Notes: generated by a model from the letters alone, not told the origin. Shown: positions 34,327 to 45,993, numbered from the stretch's first letter. The stretch is DNA of 64,000 bases from Streblospio benedicti (GCA_019095985.1 CM032666.1:736884-800883); one strand, 5' to 3'. A program made the numbers and translations.

Positions 34327-35486
34327 GGAGAGGAGTCGGGAAGCACGATGGCGACGGTGCGCGGCAACAAGAACTGGCTGGCCCCGGAGCTCCTCGCGGA
34401 GGATGGCAAACGTGCCAACAATGTCAGATACAAACGCTCAGTGGACGTCTTCTGCTTTGCTCTGGTGGTTATCTATGTGTTACTCAATAACACAGGTAGG
34501 GAGAAGTTGTCCTGCGCATGTTGTGGGGCCAAAGTTTAAACAGGTGAAGATGTGTTTTGTCTTTTTGATGAACTGTGGGGAAATACAGAGCTGAAGGACA
34601 TGTACACGCCACTGTTATAGAGAATGTTGGAGTTAGACCCAGAAGTTAGAAGTACAATGGAGGACGTTATGAGAACCCTTCATCCCCCAACAGTGTCCAC
34701 CGCTCCCCGCCTCGTGCTGCAGACCTCACGCCGTCTGGGTTATCGAGCTCACTATCAAGTTGGTATCGGCAGCCGCCACCTCATCCTGCTGGGCTGTGAG
34801 AAACCCCACACACTGCGCCTGCTGCAGCTGCAGGGTGATGGCTACAAGCAGCTGTGGCAGAAAGACTGTCCCCAGGGTGTGCGTTATAATGACATGAAGT
34901 GTGTTGCAGCGACCCAACGCGGTGTGGGAGCCGCGAGTTGGCCCCGCTCCACACACACACGCTGGGTGGTGGCCGGCCGCTGAGAGCGGTGCTGCCACAA
35001 CACAGACTGGTGTACTGTGAGAGTATAGATGGTGTATGTCAGCTGGGGGTGTTTAATGGTGACCGGCGAGTCTGCACCCTCAGGCCACCTGCGGGTACAA
35101 GGTGGAGTGGTGGCCTCTCTATCTGCAGATACCCCACGTCCGGCTGGATGGCCGTGGCAGACAATCACATACGCACTCTCACCATGTTTGACAGTGATGA
35201 TGGAGAGCTCCAGCACCGTCCTCAATTAGACTATGAGCCTGGTTGGAGTTACACCATCACCTGCACGGCCACCCACCTGGTGGTCAGGGAGGCTGGCTCC
35301 ACCGTCCTGCACGTGCACGCGTGGGACGGGAAGGAGGTGGGGAAGGTGGACCTCAGGCAGGTGGCCGAGCTGGGGGAGGATGATGATAGAGTGTACAGTG
35401 TGGGTGTCTGTGAGGGCGACGTCCTGCATGTGGCTGTGGGGGGAGATGATGGTGTCAGCTCACTCCATGCACTGAAGATAGAGTGA
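34327..35486 (+). pseudogene. kinase C-lobe plus beta-propeller-like protein, broken
   Basis: From about 34327 the frame reads TMATVRGNKNWLAPELL (kinase activation segment and APE motif) and then RSVDVFCFALVVIYVL (subdomain IX, closest to IRE1/TKL-type kinases). After a 48-nt insert with intron-like ends (CACAG|GTAGGG ... AAACAG) comes the C-lobe end LELDPEVRSTMEDVM. It continues as a repetitive beta-strand region (LRLLQLQGDGYKQLWQ, then LGVFNGDRRVCTL and MFDSDDGELQ) like a WD/NHL propeller, ending with TGA at 35486. There is an in-frame TAG at 34618 and a one-base frame change between about 34925 and 34990. The N-lobe and catalytic loop are absent. GC-rich, unlike its surroundings. Either a pseudogene fragment or part of a gene with sequence errors. 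Confidence 0.6.
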
Positions 35487-35839
35487 ACATTGAAAATAAG
35501 TGGCATGATGATTTTGTCAACAGCAGTGACTTTGTCAACAACAGTGATTTCCAAGTTGGTAAACCCTGTATAGAGATGAAGTGTCTATCACTAGAGGTAG
35601 ACTGCATTGATGAACAAGACATAAACCTGAGTAAGTGTATTTCTGATATGATGTGCATCTTGTGCATAGATATTGTACTACTTGTAATCAGGTGTAAGTA
35701 GAGTGTTTTGTTAATGGTATAAACACACTTGTGTACCTGTTATTCTACTATAACGGGATGATGTGCTCCTTGTACATAAATATTGTGCTATAGATTTGTG
35801 TGAATATTGACAGAGAGGGTTCTTTCTCCAAGTCTATAG
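35487..35839. other. no gene recognised
   Basis: Starts with a short AT-rich GTCAACA(A/G)CAGTGA tandem pair (35515-35550). Nothing else. Confidence 0.4.
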
Positions 35840-35965
35840 CTATATCACATTGCCTCTGCTGGGATTCGAACCCTGGACCACTACCACTGTGGCACCTAAT
35901 TACAAGTACCAAGGCAGGCACTATAGTGGTTATGGTCATCGCTTCGAATCCCGGCAATGAGATCC
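35840..35965. repeat. paired tRNA-like B-box segment
   Basis: Contains TGGGATTCGAACCCTGG (minus-strand B-box) at about 35862 and TCGCTTCGAATCCCGGC (plus strand) at about 35940, facing each other 80 bp apart. Looks like two tRNA-SINE heads in inverted order. Confidence 0.5.
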
Positions 35966-37093
35966 ATTGTCTTGGTTAAAGAATCCTCTATGTCCATGTG
36001 CGCCTTATAGTGAAGAAGTAATGCCTGTACAATAAGTAAGTCACAAGTTTCAGCTATTTCTGTTAACTTGGGATTTTTGTATCAGCCGTTTTGTGCTCTA
36101 TAGAGATCTACACGCCGTAGTTAAGAAAAATCTGTGTAACATGACAGGAATCATGAGCAGAAGTCAGCAAGGTGCTGCAAATTGCACAAGTTAACAGATA
36201 AACTGGAAACAATGATGGTTGTAATGTACAACACTGTATTTTATGCATTTTGTAGATGACTGTGTGTCAAATCAGCCATGTTCTGTAATTCATTAGACCA
36301 TCATTTAGGTCAAGATTGTATTGACTTTCATTGTTAATGCTTGAAATGGTCTTAGTATTAGTTAATGCTTGAAATGATATGTTTATCTATACTTTATGCA
36401 GTAATGTGTACTATTTGTGCATTCAAGATTGTTAAATGCACTCTGTGGATGACTGTGGGTGCCAATTCAGGCATGTTCCATGTATATGTTTTGTCCTTCA
36501 AATGATGTTTAATTACTTATATTTTTGTAGCAATGTCTACTATTCATTGTATATGCTAAATTGTATTTTGAAAAAAAATGATAATTACAAAGGATCAGTT
36601 CATTTCCGTCTATTTCACCAGATTTATGAATTTATGAAAAATATTAAAAAAGTGTAAAAATATGAGCGAAGGAACATGATTTTCCTTAATTTTCAAGACT
36701 TATACTCTCTAATAGTGATGCTAGTACAAGATTACACTTCTACTCTATCAGCTTAAAAATCAGATTTTTAAAAGTAAAAACCCGATACAACAATTCATGA
36801 TAAGATTCATTTATTTTCATGAAATCGCAACATTATACAAGGATGTTAATTCCAATAAGATTACATCATAATTTTGCAATAACCGGATCACACACAACAA
36901 AGATATACATTGAAAACAGTAATTCTCCTGAATTGGAAAACAAGAAAATTCACTGAAAGAATAGATGAAAAATCCTGTAGACAAATTCATTTGAATATCA
37001 ATAAATTAAGTTTTTGAAAATAACTTCTCTATTATGGTATTTTAATATTAAAAAAGTTACACAAAATAACTGCTTTTTGTTCATTTATGATAA
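35966..37093. other. no gene recognised
   Basis: AT-rich. Two related words (GCATTTTGTAGATGACTGTG and GCACTCTGTGGATGACTGTG) at 36245 and 36438 hint at an old 200-bp tandem duplication. Confidence 0.4.
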
Positions 37094-37212
37094 CAGGTTG
37101 TTATACGAGTGGGGGTGATAGATAAAGAAAATAACTCGCTGAGTGTTGCGTTCTATTGAAGTCCACTCAAAGTGCGAGATTTTCTTATCTCTCACCCAAC
37201 TAGTATAATAAC
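37094..37212. mobile_element. hairpin MITE, 120 bp
   Basis: GGTTGTTATACGAGTGGGGG pairs with CCCAACTAGTATAATAACCC, and AAGAAAATAACTCGC with GCGAGATTTTCTT. About 45-bp arms with a 30-bp loop. Confidence 0.7.
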
Positions 37213-37884
37213 CCTTTTCTTCCATGTTTATTTATGATTTTATGGTTTTAAACTTTGTAATTTAGGATATAAAATTTTCTGTCATGTCTGTCATTTTCAG
37301 CGAACATGGAAGAAATACAGTTATTTTACGTAGCCTTTGGAAAGTTTTTGAATATTAAAACAGCCGAAATAGAGAAATGGTTATTTTTAAAAATGCAAGG
37401 AATTGGTACAGGGTAGACTATCAACTTAGCAATAAGTTTTTTAAGTAGCATATGATTTACCCTAATCACATTCAATAAAATTACATGGTCTATTTTACCC
37501 TAAACACAATAAAATAAATACACTTAAGGTACTTTTTATGACATATGATACCAATACCACAAGTGCACAGACTGAATATTAAAATAAAATACTCAAGTAT
37601 ATTATCACAAGAATGAAATGCCTCTACTAAAATAATTAAATTAAGATGTTCAAGTTTGGAAACAAAGCAAACGTAATATCAATTGTAACAAAAATCATCG
37701 AAAAATACAGGCTAAGTATCTATTGTCAACAAATCCTTTACTTGAAGCATATTAAAAATTGAAAAAGTTCATTGCTTTCTCTACCAGCATCAAATTTGAA
37801 AAAAAAGTCAACATAATATGCCTTTGCAAATAAAGTAACTTAATACTGTTTGTTCCAGAAAATAAATTTTAACTAGCGCTCAAG

Positions 37885-37940
37885 ATGCCACTGGCAGATC
37901 CGGGGTTTCAGAAAATCAAGCCGCACATGAAAGTCGCACA
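37885..37940. repeat. half copy of a small MITE end
   Basis: CACTGGCAGATCCGGGGTTT matches the TGGCAGATCCAGG end of the element at 50535-50674. Confidence 0.5.
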
Positions 37941-38204
37941 TGGGGGCTCAAGCGAAAATGTTGCAAGATCCACACACTAAAAATATCTCAAACCCAATAT
38001 TATTTAATGTGAAGCTGCTGCCCCCTGGAGCCAACAGATATAACAACGGGGAATAAATCAATACGAGTTTCACGCTACATTTGTTCTTCCAACACGGAAA
38101 AAGGCAAAATTCTAACATATTTGGAATTGGTCTCATGCGGTGGCTACAACTTTTATTCTCACATCAATTAATTTCCACTACTTTTTGTCCGTAATTCTTT
38201 TTTC

Positions 38205-38490
38205 TCCTAAGGCACTTATTCTAAAGATTATTAGAAATTATCTAAAGTAAAATGCCGCACCTACACAAAAATTGTTGTGTTTTGAAGTAACCTAGAAAGA
38301 TATGCACACTTACAGAAATCTCACCATTTACAAACTTTAAATTTGCAATTATACACATTGTGATCAGGTAAAATGTTCTGTAAGTGTGCGCATCTTCTCA
38401 AGTTATGAGGAAATACAAAACTTCTCATGTGGGTGCTGCATTTTACTGTAAAAAATTTCCAATAATTTACAGAATAAGGGTCTAAGGAAA
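38205..38490. mobile_element. foldback MITE, 285 bp
   Basis: The left arm (CTAAGGCACTTATTCTAAAG, AATGCCGCACC, GATATGCACACTTACAGAA) pairs with the right arm (TTCTGTAAGTGTGCGCATCT, GGGTGCTGCATTTTACT, AGAATAAGGGTCTAAGG). A half copy lies at 39560-39660. Confidence 0.8.
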
Positions 38491-38792
38491 AAAAACATTA
38501 CAAGACAATGTACAGGAATAAAATTGGTGTCAGGACAATAGAGCTACTCTAATAAGAACTACTATATAAAATATCACATTTGGTTAACTGCCTGGAAGTA
38601 CAATTGACAAATCACACGTTTTCAATTGTTGTACTGTTGTGGAAACTTAGTTGTGTGTAGCACAAACATCATACAGCTTGGAATACTTTTTGTTGTACCC
38701 TTTAGGTGTAGAGAATATTAACGTATACAATAGTGATTTAAAAATATTAATGAATACCAATTAAAACCTGTCAATTTCAACAAGCATCTATA

Positions 38793-39212
38793 CAGGTTCC
38801 CACAGAGTCTGGAAAGTCATTGAAATTCATATTTTTTCAAGATCCTAGAAAAAGTCATTGAATTTTATAAGGCATCATTAAAAAAATGAAATTTAGAAAA
38901 AGTCATTGAAAAATCCTTGAATTTTGGTTAAACTGGTAATTTAAATGCTGTTTGAGCAGATAAAAAAAATTATATTCAGCACTTTGATATTTTTCAAGTC
39001 TAATTTTTGCACGCTTCACACGAGACCTCCACACAACATAATTTGGTAAGAAATCTGTATCTGTAGATTTGTGGGAAAGAAGAATAGAAATCTATCATTT
39101 ACATATTATTGGCCTCTTTGATTTTTACAGAGATCTTGGAAAAATGAAAATTCGTATTGAAAGTCATTGAAAAGTCACTGAATTTTAAAGTGCAAATTCT
39201 GTTGGAACCCTG
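38793..39212. mobile_element. hAT-type MITE, 420 bp
   Basis: Ends CAGGTTCCCACAGAGTCTGG and (inverse) CTGTTGGAACCCTG, the CAGGGTTCC-type terminal repeats common in hAT MITEs. The interior repeats AAAAAGTCATTGAA / AAGTCACTGAATTTT. No clear 8-bp target duplication. Confidence 0.7.
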
Positions 39213-41433
39213 ATTAATAATCTCTTAATTATAAATAATGAAACCAAGGACTAAACTGCATTCATTCCTTTGATTTAATTTCATGTCACTAAAAAACCTT
39301 AAATTACAAACATGTCCGTATATGCTTCACTAAAATTTATTTTCCCTACCCATACAAAATTATAATATATGAAAAGTCGTCTATAAAATAATCAATGTAT
39401 ACGACTTTGAGACCAATTTTCATATAGTTTTACAATTACGCATGTCAATCAAATCAAAGTGAAGAAAGGACAATCTGTAAAATCCGCTTTTATGTTGTGA
39501 CATCAAACTATATTCAAGGCATACAGTTGTCTCGATACTAATTTTATTTCATTACATTTTAGCCCGCACTAATTTTTCATGTAGGTGCGGCATTTTAGTG
39601 TTAATTATTTCCAAATAATTCACAGAAAAAGTGTTGAAGAAAACAAACTTACAGGCTAAAATGTAGTGGAATAAAATTGTTGTCAGGAATATAACTAAAA
39701 GGTACGACAGAAAATATTCCAACTTATATCCTCATTTCTGCTCCACAGAGGGCATCTTCAACACAAACAGTACTTCAATTAAAACAACGTGAACACCTGA
39801 TTCAAGGAACATTCACACATGGAAAGTTTCACACATTTTAAGGAAATTGCTACATCAATTTGAAGAAAATAAAAAAACAACAGCTTTGTAAAAAAAATCC
39901 AAGCAAGTGCCCAGAATGAAATTTTCACAAAGATTCTGAGACAAATATACTGTCAAACTGAAATCTGAGAATGAACCTTATTCTGATCATGTGGTTTTTA
40001 ACATTTCACATTGATACATACAATAAAAATATACATTTCAATATTTAGTGTGATTAACATTTGCTGCTTCTGCTGCTGTTATTTTTCTGTTTTTTCTTTG
40101 TATTGTAATTATTACTATATATTTTTTATATGGAAATGTACTTTATGAATTTTTACGAAATAAAAAATAATAAAAAAAAATATTCCATGTCTACATGTAC
40201 CTTGATGTTGATGATATACAATAAAGTCAAAATTTCTATCATTTTTGATTAATAAAAGTTTAAAACCACATGATTGGAATAGCGTTCATTTATGGCTTTC
40301 CATTCGGCAGTATATCAATAAAAATTAACAGATTGGCACAGTGGTTACCAACAAGCTTCATGATAAGGAAATGAATTGTTCCCATTTTAACACAAGACAA
40401 ACAAGAATAAATGCAACTTTCATCAGCCACATGTATGAATATGTACTTATTTACACACAATAGATATGAAAATAGATCTATTTACATGTTTATCTGATTT
40501 TGTGCATTTTAATATAAAGTTGGGTCTCAACTGAAGCTCAGACTTGATTACTGATACAACCACTGGAGGTTTTTTTTCGTAGTTTTATATACATATACAT
40601 ACCACGAAAAATAGTGTGTTGAAGAAAAAGCCTTAAAACCAATGTATTTTCATCTGCATATCAGCGACAATTCACATACCTTGACTAATCATGTACCTTA
40701 CAAACTTTAATATTAAGTAGCAAAAACTTGTAGCAAATAAAGAGTTACTAAAGCGTTACTTCATATCATTAAAGTTCATCAGTATACCATGTCATATGAT
40801 AAAACAACCTATATTAATTCCTATTTCTAACTGTACAATATTCATATATTAACTCATAGGAAATAAAGTGTATTCAAGATCAAGTGAAATATTAAGCAAT
40901 ATTTGTAATAAAATTTACACCGGTTAAATATCACTGGTCGCTATTTCTACACTACTTTTAGAGTTACACAATACTCTAGCATACTGTAAAGACTCCACTG
41001 AAGTCTTCAATTTGACTAATCAAATAATTTTTTTCCAATACATATTTCATTGATTTTAATCTTGAACTGTTTTATTGCCTTAGTCGCCATAAAAACTATG
41101 AATAACTCAGTAAATTTGCGCCTGAATACACTCAATATTAGACCAAATTAAGATTGGTGTGTTACAAGTACTTTGCCATTTGTAAATGTTTCTTAATTCT
41201 AATATGCAATTGACAGTATGGATCTAAAAATTACACAAGAGAGCACACAGAATCTGTGAAAATGTTTGATTTTAGGATATTTGAGCATTCACTTGCACAA
41301 TTCTCTAGTTCAGTCTTGATAACTTTTAGTTCAGTTTTTAACGAATAATAGAATATGACAATTAAAACATTAGATAGAATTTCCTAAGGCATTTTAAATT
41401 AGTCCACTGAAAATTATTGATCTACATTGCACT
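39213..41433 (-). other. probable 3' UTR/spacer of the SLC25A51-like gene
   Basis: Over 2 kb of AT-rich DNA without an open frame or domain. It includes a half copy of the 38205 hairpin at 39560-39660 and a TTTTTATATGG/AATAAAAAATAATAAA cluster near 40130-40190. Minus-strand poly(A) signals (TTTATT on the plus strand) occur but cannot be ranked. Confidence 0.45.
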
Positions 41434-42384
41434 TTAACTTTCATCATTTTCTTTATCAGTGTAAAGAATTTCTTTAAGGAGTTCATATGATGCATTTATT
41501 ACACCCCAAGAAATAAGTGAACGCGTAAAATTCCACTGCGCTCCATAAAAAATTCTTTGCCAACTTCTTCCTCGTTTTTCAAATACTATTTGAAAAGATT
41601 CTCGTAAAGACACAAACCTCCCTCCCGTTGTGCTCTGCATATGCGTCTTTACAACATTAACTGGATAGAAAATGGTACTGATAGTAGCACCCAAAAATGC
41701 ACCACTAACAAAATTGATTGCAATTTCACCACTTCGCGTTGATGGACATTTAAACAATGCCCTAATTTCGTCTCTCCCGAGAAAAAACAACACACTACTT
41801 GGTCCATTCCTCATTAAAACTGGCCCAAGTCCTCGGTAAAATTCTAGTATTCCATGCTGGGAATGAACGTCCTTAAATGCATGCAACGTATTTTTCCAAT
41901 GATGATGGTAGCTGCGATCCTGCATTAACGACTGTATCCTTTCGAACGGAGCAAGAATCGCTTCTGAACTTCCAGCAAGAAATGCGGCGGATGCCTTCGT
42001 TGCTAAATAAGGCGAGTCAGGTGACATGTTGTAAAGGATCCTAAAACAGGCATCGTACATGCCGAACATCAACGACAGCGACGTTGTCTTTTGCAAAAAC
42101 GGCGACATGAGTCCTCTGTACAAGTGCACAAGACCTTCCTTTTGGAGCTGCGCGAGGGCAGCTCGAGTGTTGACACCGTAAAGTTGCTGTCTGAATATCA
42201 TCTTGTTGAGCGGGAATGTAAGGGTCACGTTTATTGACGCTGCACCCCAACCACATACGAATTCCCTGGGGTCTTTTGGAGTCGGATCAACATTGGTCCG
42301 ATACAGCTCATGCCCTGGCATAGGCCATCTGGGACCTGGCGTTCTTAACTTCTCTCCCATGGCAGCAGTTTGAGGTGGGGGCAT
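41434..42384 (-). CDS. SLC25A51: mitochondrial NAD+ carrier, SLC25A51-like
   Basis: An intact 316-residue intronless frame of the SLC25 family. It has three carrier repeats with signature turns FPLNKMIFRQQLYG (about residues 57-70), APFERIQSLMQD (145-156) and YPVNVVKTHMQS (240-251). Near-family blocks are LYRGLMSPFLQKTTSLSLMF, EFYRGLGPVLMRNGPSSVLF and SLISWGVINASYE. These match the SLC25A51/52 (MCART) group closely. Human SLC25A51 imports NAD+ across the inner mitochondrial membrane. The N-terminus is somewhat longer than in the human protein. A second in-frame Met at residue 9 (42360) is an alternative start. It is the best preserved host gene in the window. Confidence 0.95.
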   Translation of the reverse strand: MPPPQTAAMGEKLRTPGPRWPMPGHELYRTNVDPTPKDPREFVCGWGAASINVTLTFPLNKMIFRQQLYGVNTRAALAQLQKEGLVHLYRGLMSPFLQKTTSLSLMFGMYDACFRILYNMSPDSPYLATKASAAFLAGSSEAILAPFERIQSLMQDRSYHHHWKNTLHAFKDVHSQHGILEFYRGLGPVLMRNGPSSVLFFLGRDEIRALFKCPSTRSGEIAINFVSGAFLGATISTIFYPVNVVKTHMQSTTGGRFVSLRESFQIVFEKRGRSWQRIFYGAQWNFTRSLISWGVINASYELLKEILYTDKENDES

Positions 42385-42876
42385 GCTCTAACAACAGTTG
42401 TCTACAACAAAGACTACATATTTGAGGACATGTAAAACACTGGTTCTCCCGCCGGGTATATTCAAACGATCGTTTTGATGAAAAACTTAGATGTCATTGC
42501 AAAAGTAAAGGCCTTGAACCTTAACAATCTCATGCCATCTGTAGATGTTTGATGTGATTACGTTTAACAAATGTCATTTATGATTAAAATACTGGTACAA
42601 TATTTTCAAAAGTAACGCAAAATGTTAACCTGATCGGATGACATATGCAAATGCGTGCAAACAGGCATAAGCATTTCAAGCAACACAGACGTGAGGAGTT
42701 TTTCTTACAAAAAATGAACTTATGTCAAAATGAAATTGTTCAGAATCGATGTTTGACCTCATCATTTCGTTCTTAAGAGTTAACGTACGGAAGGCGACAA
42801 ACACACTGGCGAAAAAACTTTTTTTCTAGTTTACGTTGTGATAAGTCAGATACATGAATGAAGACTGTGCTTACAG
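42385..42876. other. 5' flank of the carrier gene
   Basis: No TATA box or other promoter element can be singled out. A minus-strand 79-codon frame at 42773-43012 is the antisense of the ABC exon. Confidence 0.4.
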
Positions 42877-42936
42877 ATTTCTCCCTAACAGTTCCTGGGG
42901 GCAAAATGGTGGCATTGGTGGGATTATCAGGTGGTG
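42877..42936 (+). CDS. isolated ABC transporter Walker A exon
   Basis: Acceptor GTGCTTACAG and donor GGTG|GTAAGT bound a 60-nt exon, phase 1 at both ends. It reads (D)FSLTVPGGKMVALVGLSGGG, ending just before the Walker A lysine. This is the start of the nucleotide-binding domain of an ABCB half-transporter (ABCB8/TAP-like: the SGGGK form). No other ABC exon was found on either side before the 100-N gap. It may be part of a gene spanning the gap, a duplicated orphan exon or an assembly fragment. Confidence 0.65.
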
Positions 42937-43795
42937 GTAAGTGCTCTACTTTTGATTTGTGTCTTACACAATTTTCATGAATAGAAAAACAAACTGAAAA
43001 GCATGATTCCAATACAATGTGCTGTTGTCAAAATTCTAGCTGTTCATTGTTATGTTCAAGATGATTTTTACAATATGAAGTATTCAAATGTTTCGTTATT
43101 ACAATCATTGTGTTAGGTATGTATAAATTACAAAAGTGACGCAAAACTTTTGATAGTTAGTTCATAAAATTCAGTTTTCATTAAAAGTTTAGATGATTGC
43201 AATATTACTTTTGTAAGTACATCATTTGTACCACATACATGTGATATACATATTAGACAATTGAGGATCTGGATATGGGAATAACGATGTGTGTCGGGGT
43301 GGAGTGCCAAAAGTGAAAAAAAATAACACCATGAAATTGCTAGAAATCTATAATAGAGGATATTCATGAAATACCGTTTTAAAAAACTATTCCACCTCTT
43401 TAATTCAATATTGTAGATTATAGACCAGTATCCATATAAAGATAGATAAATTTAATATTTTATTTTATTCATAAACATGACGTCATTCATAGTAAACATG
43501 TTTTAAAGTCATTTCTACTATATAAACTGCTACTTTGGATTTGTTTTTGGCAAAAGCTCAACTGTAGCAATGGTCAAGTTGAGGCAGTGGACATGATAAT
43601 CCATTCTTATCTAATCATAGAATATAACAGTCAGGTGATTATACTATCTAACTGATAATTATCTCTTAATATGTAGGGACATTTGTTTATACTACATTGT
43701 GTAATATCTTTCGTAATCACTTGAATTATTTGTCCTACTTTAGAAAAAATGTTACGACTTGATCCTCATCATTCTAGTATTTACTAAAGTTGAAG
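42937..43795. other. no gene recognised
   Basis: AT-rich, up to the gap. The expected next ABC exon (starting with the Walker A Lys-Ser/Thr) is not visible. Confidence 0.45.
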
Positions 43796-43895
43796 NNNNN
43801 NNNNNNNNNNNNNNNNNNNNNNNNNNNNNNNNNNNNNNNNNNNNNNNNNNNNNNNNNNNNNNNNNNNNNNNNNNNNNNNNNNNNNNNNNNNNNNN
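43796..43895. other. assembly gap (100 N)
   Basis: Exactly 100 unknown bases. It could hide missing exons between the ABC exon and the EGF array. Confidence 1.
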
Positions 43896-44431
43896 GATGT
43901 TGTATCTAGCAACTTAAATATCTGAGTACGTTATGTAGTGGAACTCTCCCGGCAGTTGAGCGGAAGTTCTAAAGTCGTAATAAAAGCGTGTGCAAGCCAT
44001 TTACGTGTGAGTTGGTTAATATAGTAAATACAGCTTAAGTAGAGACACAAGAACACAACACACTGGAATAATGAAGAATTAGTCTACAACTACAAAGCGC
44101 CTATATCCGGAAGTCGCCGAAAGGCGTTACAGTCAATAATTGGTTTTGTTAAAGATAATGCTCAACCAAAAAATAAAAATAATTGTGTTATAGAATACAG
44201 TATCAATGAAAGATGTTTTTCCATTGAAAATGTAAGGACAATGATAACTATATTTTTCACATTTAATATCTATTACTTCTTTGAATATACCAAGCTGTCC
44301 TGTTAACTAGAAATGTGATTTTGTATAATTAAATGATTTTTGCCAGGCGTACTGTGCATTTCAAACGGCATTGTGGTTACTGAGTGATGAGTCTTTTTTC
44401 ATTAAGTATTTGTGCTATGTTTTCATTATAG

Positions 44432-44555
44432 ATATTGATGAGTGCGCCACTGATAATGGTGGGTTGTAACATGACATGCGCCAATACTCCTGGATCATAC
44501 GAATGTAACTGTACCAACGGATTCCAATGTGATGTGGACAAGCACAATTGCAGTG
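44432..44555 (+). CDS. cbEGF exon 1 of array
   Basis: Codes for a calcium-binding EGF module: D-I-D-E-C start, C[11 protein letters not shown] (Asp/Asn hydroxylation consensus) and a [11 protein letters not shown] end. Phase 1 at both ends. It is 124 nt instead of 123 because of an extra G in the GGTGGG run at about 44459-44463, which would shift the frame. This is a likely homopolymer error or a decayed copy. Confidence 0.8.
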
Positions 44556-44884
44556 GTAAGTGACATCTGCACGATATGCATAGATCTGGCACTTGTTGTT
44601 TTGCTGAGAGATACACCGATAATATAGCAGTCTGTGCTGTTATAGATTTTATCATGTTATCTCTTTGTTAAAGATAATGCTCAGCCAAAAACAGCTGTGT
44701 TATTAATGTAAAATAGAATATCAGTGAAAAAATCTCTTTTCAATTGCAAGCATAAGGAAAAAATGATAATTATATTTTTCACATTTAATATTTATTACAT
44801 CTGTAATATACCAAGCTCTCTTTGTCAACTTAAAACACAAGGTCATGTGATGTTGCATAATTAAATGATTTTTTTTTTATACTT

Positions 44885-45112
44885 CTCTCTCTCTCACGTC
44901 TTTTTAGCAAGCATATTTCTACCAACGATAGATATAGCTGAAGACAGGTTTTACAACCCTGGTATCATTCTGGTCTCACAACCTTGGGGTCGTGAGTTCG
45001 AGTCCCGCCAGGCCCATTTGATATAGTCAAATGGAAGCTTAGGGTTGTAAAACCTGTCTTCAGCTATATCTATCGTTGGTAGAAATATGCTTGCTAAAAA
45101 GATGTGAGAGAG
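44885..45112. mobile_element. hairpin with tRNA-like loop
   Basis: Arms of about 70 bp are essentially perfect inverses (CTTTTTAGCAAGCATATTTC / GAAATATGCTTGCTAAAAAG and on to ACAGGTTTTACAACCCT / AGGGTTGTAAAACCTGT). The loop of about 80 bp holds GGGGTCGTGAGTTCGAGTCC, a good pol III B-box. It inserted in the intron between EGF units 1 and 2. Confidence 0.8.
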
Positions 45113-45168
45113 AGAGAGAAGTAGAAAATGTATCCGCAAGCACTGGGAAACACACACACACGCATGCA

Positions 45169-45171
<3 letters not shown>

Positions 45172-45246
<75 letters not shown>
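45172..45246. repeat. (TA)n microsatellite
   Basis: About 37 TA units directly after the hairpin. Confidence 0.95.
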
Positions 45247-45249
<3 letters not shown>

Positions 45250-45346
45250 GATTTTTGCCAGGCGTACTGTGCATTTCAAACGGCATTGAGGTTACTGGTT
45301 GATGAGTCTTTTTTCATTAAGTACTTGTGCTATGTTTTCATCATAG

Positions 45347-45469
45347 ATATTGATGAATGCTCCACTAATAATGGTGGTTGTAACATGACATGCACCAATA
45401 CTCCTGGATCATACGAATGTAACTGTACCAACGGATTCCAATTGGATGTGGACAAACACAATTGCAGTG
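45347..45469 (+). CDS. cbEGF exon 2 of array
   Basis: Intact 123-nt phase 1-1 exon: [16 protein letters not shown], then [15 protein letters not shown]. Six cysteines in EGF order and a complete calcium-binding consensus. Nearly identical to units 1 and 3. Confidence 0.9.
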
Positions 45470-45870
45470 GTAAGTGGCATCTGCACGATATGCATAGATC
45501 TGGCACTTGCTGTTTTGCTGAGAGATACACCGATAATATAGCAGTCTGTGCTGTTATAGATTTTATCATGTTATCTCTTGTTAAAGATAATGCTCAGCCA
45601 AAAACAGCTGTGTTATTAATGTAAAATAGAATATCAGTGAAAATCTCTTTTCAATTGCAAGCATAAGGAAAATGATAATTATATTTTTCACATTTAATAT
45701 TCATTACATCTGTAATATACCAAGCTCTCTTTGTCAACTTAAAACACAAGGTCATGTGATGTTGCATAATTAAATGATTTTCGCCAGGCGTACTGTGCAT
45801 TTTAAACGGCATTGAGGTTACTGGTTGATGTGTCTTTTCATTAAGTATTTTTTCTATGTTTTCATTATAG

Positions 45871-45993
45871 ATATTGATGAGTGCGCTACTGATAATGGTG
45901 GTTGTAACATGACATGCGCCAATACTCCTGGATCATACCAATGTAACTGTACCAACGGATTCCAATTGGATGTGGACAAACACAATTGCAGTG
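45871..45993 (+). CDS. cbEGF exon 3 of array
   Basis: Intact 123-nt phase 1-1 exon ([16 protein letters not shown] ... [12 protein letters not shown]). The donor reads GTG|GTAAAG here, weaker than GTAAGT in its sisters. Confidence 0.9.

Noticed and set aside
34726-35667. Five other frames overlapping the kinase/propeller region
   Set aside because: GC-rich shadow frames; only the plus-strand reading shows domains.
36660-41430. Search for a coding gene in the long AT-rich block
   Set aside because: No frame above 62 codons and no domain; only MITEs were found.
43896-44139. Possible solo LTR next to the gap (TG start, AATAAA, interrupted array flank)
   Set aside because: Ends are not convincing and only one copy is visible.
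17335-45010. Possible tRNA genes (17.4, 26.5, 27.9, 35.9 and 45.0 kb)
   Set aside because: A- and B-box words are present, but no complete cloverleaf with a closed acceptor stem. They are better explained as tRNA-derived SINE heads.
45076-45624. A 182-codon frame that includes a (TA)n stretch and one EGF module
   Set aside because: Only the EGF exon at 45347-45469 is real; the rest is microsatellite and intron.
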